Source: an uncultured Gemmatimonadaceae bacterium (GTDB lineage Bacteria > Gemmatimonadota > Gemmatimonadetes > Gemmatimonadales > Gemmatimonadaceae). From it: a stretch of DNA of 9,116 bases. Each line of letters opens with the position of its first letter. Within the stretch, counting starts at the first letter, position 1. The notes under the pieces are model-generated. The model had not been told where the DNA came from, searched no databases, and saw only the letters and a list, made by a program, of their open reading frames with translations. Location: positions 1 to 9,116 of the forward strand of contig CATPBN010000138.1 in assembly GCA_955652635.1 (NCBI GenBank). The letters run 5' to 3'. Positions 6,921 to 9,116 of this stretch are shown piece after piece. Both the position numbers and the translations under genes were made by a program.

Positions 6921-8008
6921 TCCGGCACGATTGGAAATGGTCCCTTTGTCGGGGCGACGGCGACGTTGTCGTCTTCGTGAGCATTCCCCGAAGCGGATTC
7001 GACGTCGACGGTGACGCCACCGGACAACTCCACGCGGTACACGATGACGCCGCCCGCGAATCGCCGATTCACGACACGTCCTGGCCAGGCTGAATTTCCG
7101 CCTTGCCCGACGAGCTCGAGCGCCTCAGGCCGCAGTACCACGAATGCCTTTCCGTAAGGCAATGACATCCCTTTCGGGCGATTCACGGTCAACTCGTGCG
7201 TCCGTCCGCCGATCATAACTGAGGCCCTAGTGCCGCGATCGATGGCCGGCACGATCGTCCCGCGCCCTATGAACGCAGCAACTTCCCTGGATTCAGGCGC
7301 TTCGTACAACTCTTCCGGCGTGCCGACCTGTAGCAGGCTTCCCTTTTTCAGGAGCGCAATCCTGTCGGCGATCGCGAACGCGTCCTCCTGGTCATGGGTC
7401 ACGAACAGCGCCGGGACTCCGACGCGCCGCAACATCGCCCGCAAGTCGTCGCGCATCGCCTGCCGCAGAGTAGGATCGAGATTCGACAACGGTTCATCGA
7501 GCAGAAGCGCCCGGGGTTCGATCACCAGAGCGCGCGCCAGCGCAACCCGCTGCTGCTCGCCGCCCGAAAGCGATTGGATCGCCCGGTCTCCGGCACCAGC
7601 CAATCCGACGGCGTCCAGCGCTGCCCGCGCCTTCTCCAGTCGCTCAGCCTTCCTGACGCGACGAGCCTCCAGACCGAATGCCACGTTCTCCTCGACCGGC
7701 ATGTGAGGAAAGAGCGCATAGTGCTGGAAGACCATTCCAAACCCGCGGCGTTCGGGCGGCAGACGCGTGATGTCCGCGCCCCCAAGCGTCACCGTTCCGG
7801 AATCCGGTTGCTCGTATCCAGCCGCGATGCGCAGCGTTGTCGTCTTGCCCGAGCCCGACGCGCCAACGAGCGCGAGCAGCTCCCCGGGACCAACGTCTAC
7901 CGAAACATTGGCGACGGCGGTGAGCTCACCGAACCGGCGCGTCACGCCATTGAGCGCCAGCACTCCCGCACCAGCTTCCGGACCTCGCGCTCGCGGCGCG
8001 GCCGTCAC
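6917..8008 (-). CDS. ABC transporter ATP-binding protein (Fbp/Pot-type, with TOBE-like C-terminus)
   Basis: This cytoplasmic ATPase subunit hydrolyses ATP to drive the importer. I chose the GTG at 8008 (363 residues) because it overlaps the binding-protein TGA by four bases (GTGA) and begins just before the conserved domain. A longer frame from ATG 8056 would overlap the previous gene by 52 nt. Numbered from the GTG: Walker A GASGSGKT at 49-56, Q-loop Gln95 (MVFQ), signature LSGGEQQR at 147-154, Walker B LLLDE ending at Glu172, D-loop SNLD, and switch His205 (VTHDQEDA). All catalytic residues are present. The last ~120 residues, after AAFIGRGT, form a TOBE-like regulatory region (RPEALELVG), typical of polyamine, iron and phosphonate importers. 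The TGA overlaps the permease ATG by four bases. The enzyme class is certain and the substrate cannot be read from this subunit. Confidence 0.95.
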   Translation of the reverse strand: MTAAPRARGPEAGAGVLALNGVTRRFGELTAVANVSVDVGPGELLALVGASGSGKTTTLRIAAGYEQPDSGTVTLGGADITRLPPERRGFGMVFQHYALFPHMPVEENVAFGLEARRVRKAERLEKARAALDAVGLAGAGDRAIQSLSGGEQQRVALARALVIEPRALLLDEPLSNLDPTLRQAMRDDLRAMLRRVGVPALFVTHDQEDAFAIADRIALLKKGSLLQVGTPEELYEAPESREVAAFIGRGTIVPAIDRGTRASVMIGGRTHELTVNRPKGMSLPYGKAFVVLRPEALELVGQGGNSAWPGRVVNRRFAGGVIVYRVELSGGVTVDVESASGNAHEDDNVAVAPTKGPFPIVPE

Positions 8009-9042
8009 GGCTCGTATCCGTGGTTCCTGATGTTCGCGTCCCAGTACTTCATCCACTCGTCGAGGTGCGCGGCCATCACTTCACGATCGACAGGCATCGG
8101 CTTGATCTTCGCCATCGCATCGCGGATCCATGCAGGAAGCTTCGACACCGGAATGTCCTTTCGCGCGGGAATGCGGAGAAACGAATCCGCGGCGGCAATC
8201 ATCGCGTCGGGGGTGGTAACGTATTCATAGTACATCTCCGCTTCCTTCGGATGCTTGCTTCCCCGCACGATCGCGATTCCATCCACCAGTAGCGGAGTGC
8301 CGCTCGCTGGAATGACGTACTTGATCGGAATACGCGTTCGCTGCTCAAGCGTGGCGAAATCTGGCATGTCCCACATGGTCACGACGCCTTCCTGCCGCCC
8401 GAGCTTCTGGTAGAGAATCGTGGGGTTCAGAGTGTACTCTCTCGTATTTGCATCCAGCTTTCTGAGCCACTCATAGCCTGCATCGGGTTTGCCCGTTTGC
8501 GCAATCGATCGGGCCATGATCGCGCCGAAGATCGCCCGCATCGTCCCTGACGCGATCGGGTCACGAACGACGATCTTCCCCTTCCACTTCGGATCGATGA
8601 GATCGTCCCAGTCCTTCGGGGCGTCGACATCCTTGACCGCGTCGCGGTTGTAACCGATCACCTCGGGAGTGAGATACGTCCCGTACCAGTTGTCGTGCGC
8701 TTCTCGCCCCTCGGGATCAATCGCAGCTGCCCAGGTCGGCTTATATGGTTGAAGCAGATCTTCCTTCGTCGCCCGATCGAATGCTTCAGCCGGTGCCCCG
8801 AACCAGACGTCAGCCTGCGGATTCGGCTTCTCGGCGCGCACGCGTTCGAGAACTTCCTGTGAGCCCATGTCCACCCACTGTACATCAATGTCCGGGTGGG
8901 CCTTCTCGAATCCCTTCTCGAGGTACTCGAGCAGCTCTTTTCCGTGCGGCGAATAAACGATCAGTACTGTGCGGTGATCCGAGCTGCACGCGGCGAGAGC
9001 TATCAGCGCCACAAAGCAAGCTGCCATGCGGCGCAGCTTCAT
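8005..9042 (-). CDS. ABC transporter substrate-binding lipoprotein (AfuA/Fbp-like)
   Basis: This 345-residue extracellular solute-binding protein would capture ligand outside the cytoplasmic membrane and deliver it to the permease encoded downstream. The N-terminus has a basic start (KLRR), a hydrophobic core and a lipobox LAAC ending at Cys19, followed by Ser, so it is predicted to be a lipid-anchored type II secreted protein. Family features are ADVWFGAP at 77-84, NWYGTYLTPEVIGYNRD near 118-133, and a ligand-loop-like DPIASGT at 161-167. These match the iron/phosphonate/sugar-phosphate binding cluster (FbpA, FutA, PhnS, AfuA relatives). Where ferric-binding proteins usually carry a Tyr-Tyr pair after a V-x-x-x-N-T stretch, this protein reads MWDMPDF (223-229), so ferric iron is not assured. 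ATG 9042 overlaps the previous stop by 4 nt; no clear Shine-Dalgarno is visible. Its own TGA overlaps the likely GTG start of the ATPase gene. The family is secure and the substrate is unknown. Confidence 0.93.
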   Translation of the reverse strand: MKLRRMAACFVALIALAACSSDHRTVLIVYSPHGKELLEYLEKGFEKAHPDIDVQWVDMGSQEVLERVRAEKPNPQADVWFGAPAEAFDRATKEDLLQPYKPTWAAAIDPEGREAHDNWYGTYLTPEVIGYNRDAVKDVDAPKDWDDLIDPKWKGKIVVRDPIASGTMRAIFGAIMARSIAQTGKPDAGYEWLRKLDANTREYTLNPTILYQKLGRQEGVVTMWDMPDFATLEQRTRIPIKYVIPASGTPLLVDGIAIVRGSKHPKEAEMYYEYVTTPDAMIAAADSFLRIPARKDIPVSKLPAWIRDAMAKIKPMPVDREVMAAHLDEWMKYWDANIRNHGYEP

Positions 9043-9116
9043 CGAATGGTGTTGCCGCCGAGGAGGTTGGCGAAGATGCGCGCGCCGCCCGGAACGCCGG
9101 CCGGTAGCTGCCGGAA
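9039..9116 (-). CDS. C-terminal end of an unidentified upstream gene (partial)
   Basis: The minus strand is open from the window edge for 25 codons and ends in TGA at 9041-9039. The peptide ends with residues ARIFANLLGGNTIR. Codons are strongly GC-rich at the third position (GCC, GGC, GCG, CGC, ATC, TTC, AAC, CTC), like the genes that follow. The stop overlaps the ATG of the binding-protein gene by four bases (ATGA), the same arrangement seen at two later junctions, which supports a real coding end and makes this the preceding operon member. The fragment is too short to assign a family; a transporter-related or metabolic gene is possible. Confidence is moderate that it is coding and nil on function. 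Confidence 0.55.
   Translation of the reverse strand, partial: FRQLPAGVPGGARIFANLLGGNTIR

Noticed and set aside
7394..8230. Plus-strand open frame (278 codons) opposite the ATPase
   Set aside because: It spans two real genes antisense, has low-complexity basic composition and no recognisable motif.
1..9116. CRISPR, transposon, toxin-antitoxin or other defence system
   Set aside because: I saw no regularly spaced repeats, no transposase or integrase motifs, no small paired genes and no nuclease or NTPase pair beyond the ABC ATPase.

Overview
This 9.1 kb window is a dense, GC-rich (roughly 60%), gene-packed bacterial segment. Every gene I can support lies on the minus strand, so the biological reading order runs from high to low coordinates. 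The protein style (lipoprotein binding protein, HTH_42-type glycosylase, small 4-TM membrane protein, VOC protein, secreted-type alpha/beta hydrolase) would fit a soil or environmental bacterium such as a Gemmatimonadota or Acidobacteriota member. That assignment is a guess from general resemblance: there is no rRNA, tRNA or marker gene to fix it.

Region 1 (9116 to 3998) is one tightly coupled operon. It begins with the last 25 codons of an unidentified gene (9116-9039). Next come an AfuA/Fbp-type ABC binding lipoprotein (9042-8005), an ABC ATPase with a C-terminal TOBE-like region (start most likely GTG 8008), a fused two-domain permease (6920-5268) and a type II NADH dehydrogenase (5275-3998). 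Neighbouring genes overlap by 4 nt (ATGA, GTGA, ATGA), and the permease and NDH-2 overlap by 8 nt or abut, so translational coupling is likely. The transporter imports a small anion or metal complex through an ATP-driven channel. NDH-2 feeds electrons from NADH to quinone. Their linkage is unusual and may be functional. The permease gene carries an in-frame TAG at codon 153, where relatives usually have tyrosine.

Region 2 (about 3997 to 3833) is a non-coding gap with two GC-rich inverted repeats. It separates the operon from the downstream genes.

Region 3 (3832 to 17) holds a Yip1-like membrane protein, an exported-type serine alpha/beta hydrolase broken by a one-base frameshift, an AlkZ-like (HTH_42) DNA glycosylase with an intact Q-x-Q motif, a small 4-TM membrane protein, and a glyoxalase/VOC remnant that has lost its middle third and is also frameshifted. 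There is no stretch above 300 bases without a gene.

I found no CRISPR array, insertion sequence, integrase, RNA gene or obvious new defence system. The most notable signals are three separately damaged genes in 9 kb, the transporter/NDH-2 linkage, and the probable DNA-crosslink or alkylation-repair glycosylase that routine annotation would call only 'winged helix protein'. TAG ends three undamaged reading frames here (glycosylase, NDH-2 and the hydrolase C-terminal frame), so amber reassignment is an unlikely explanation for the permease stop.
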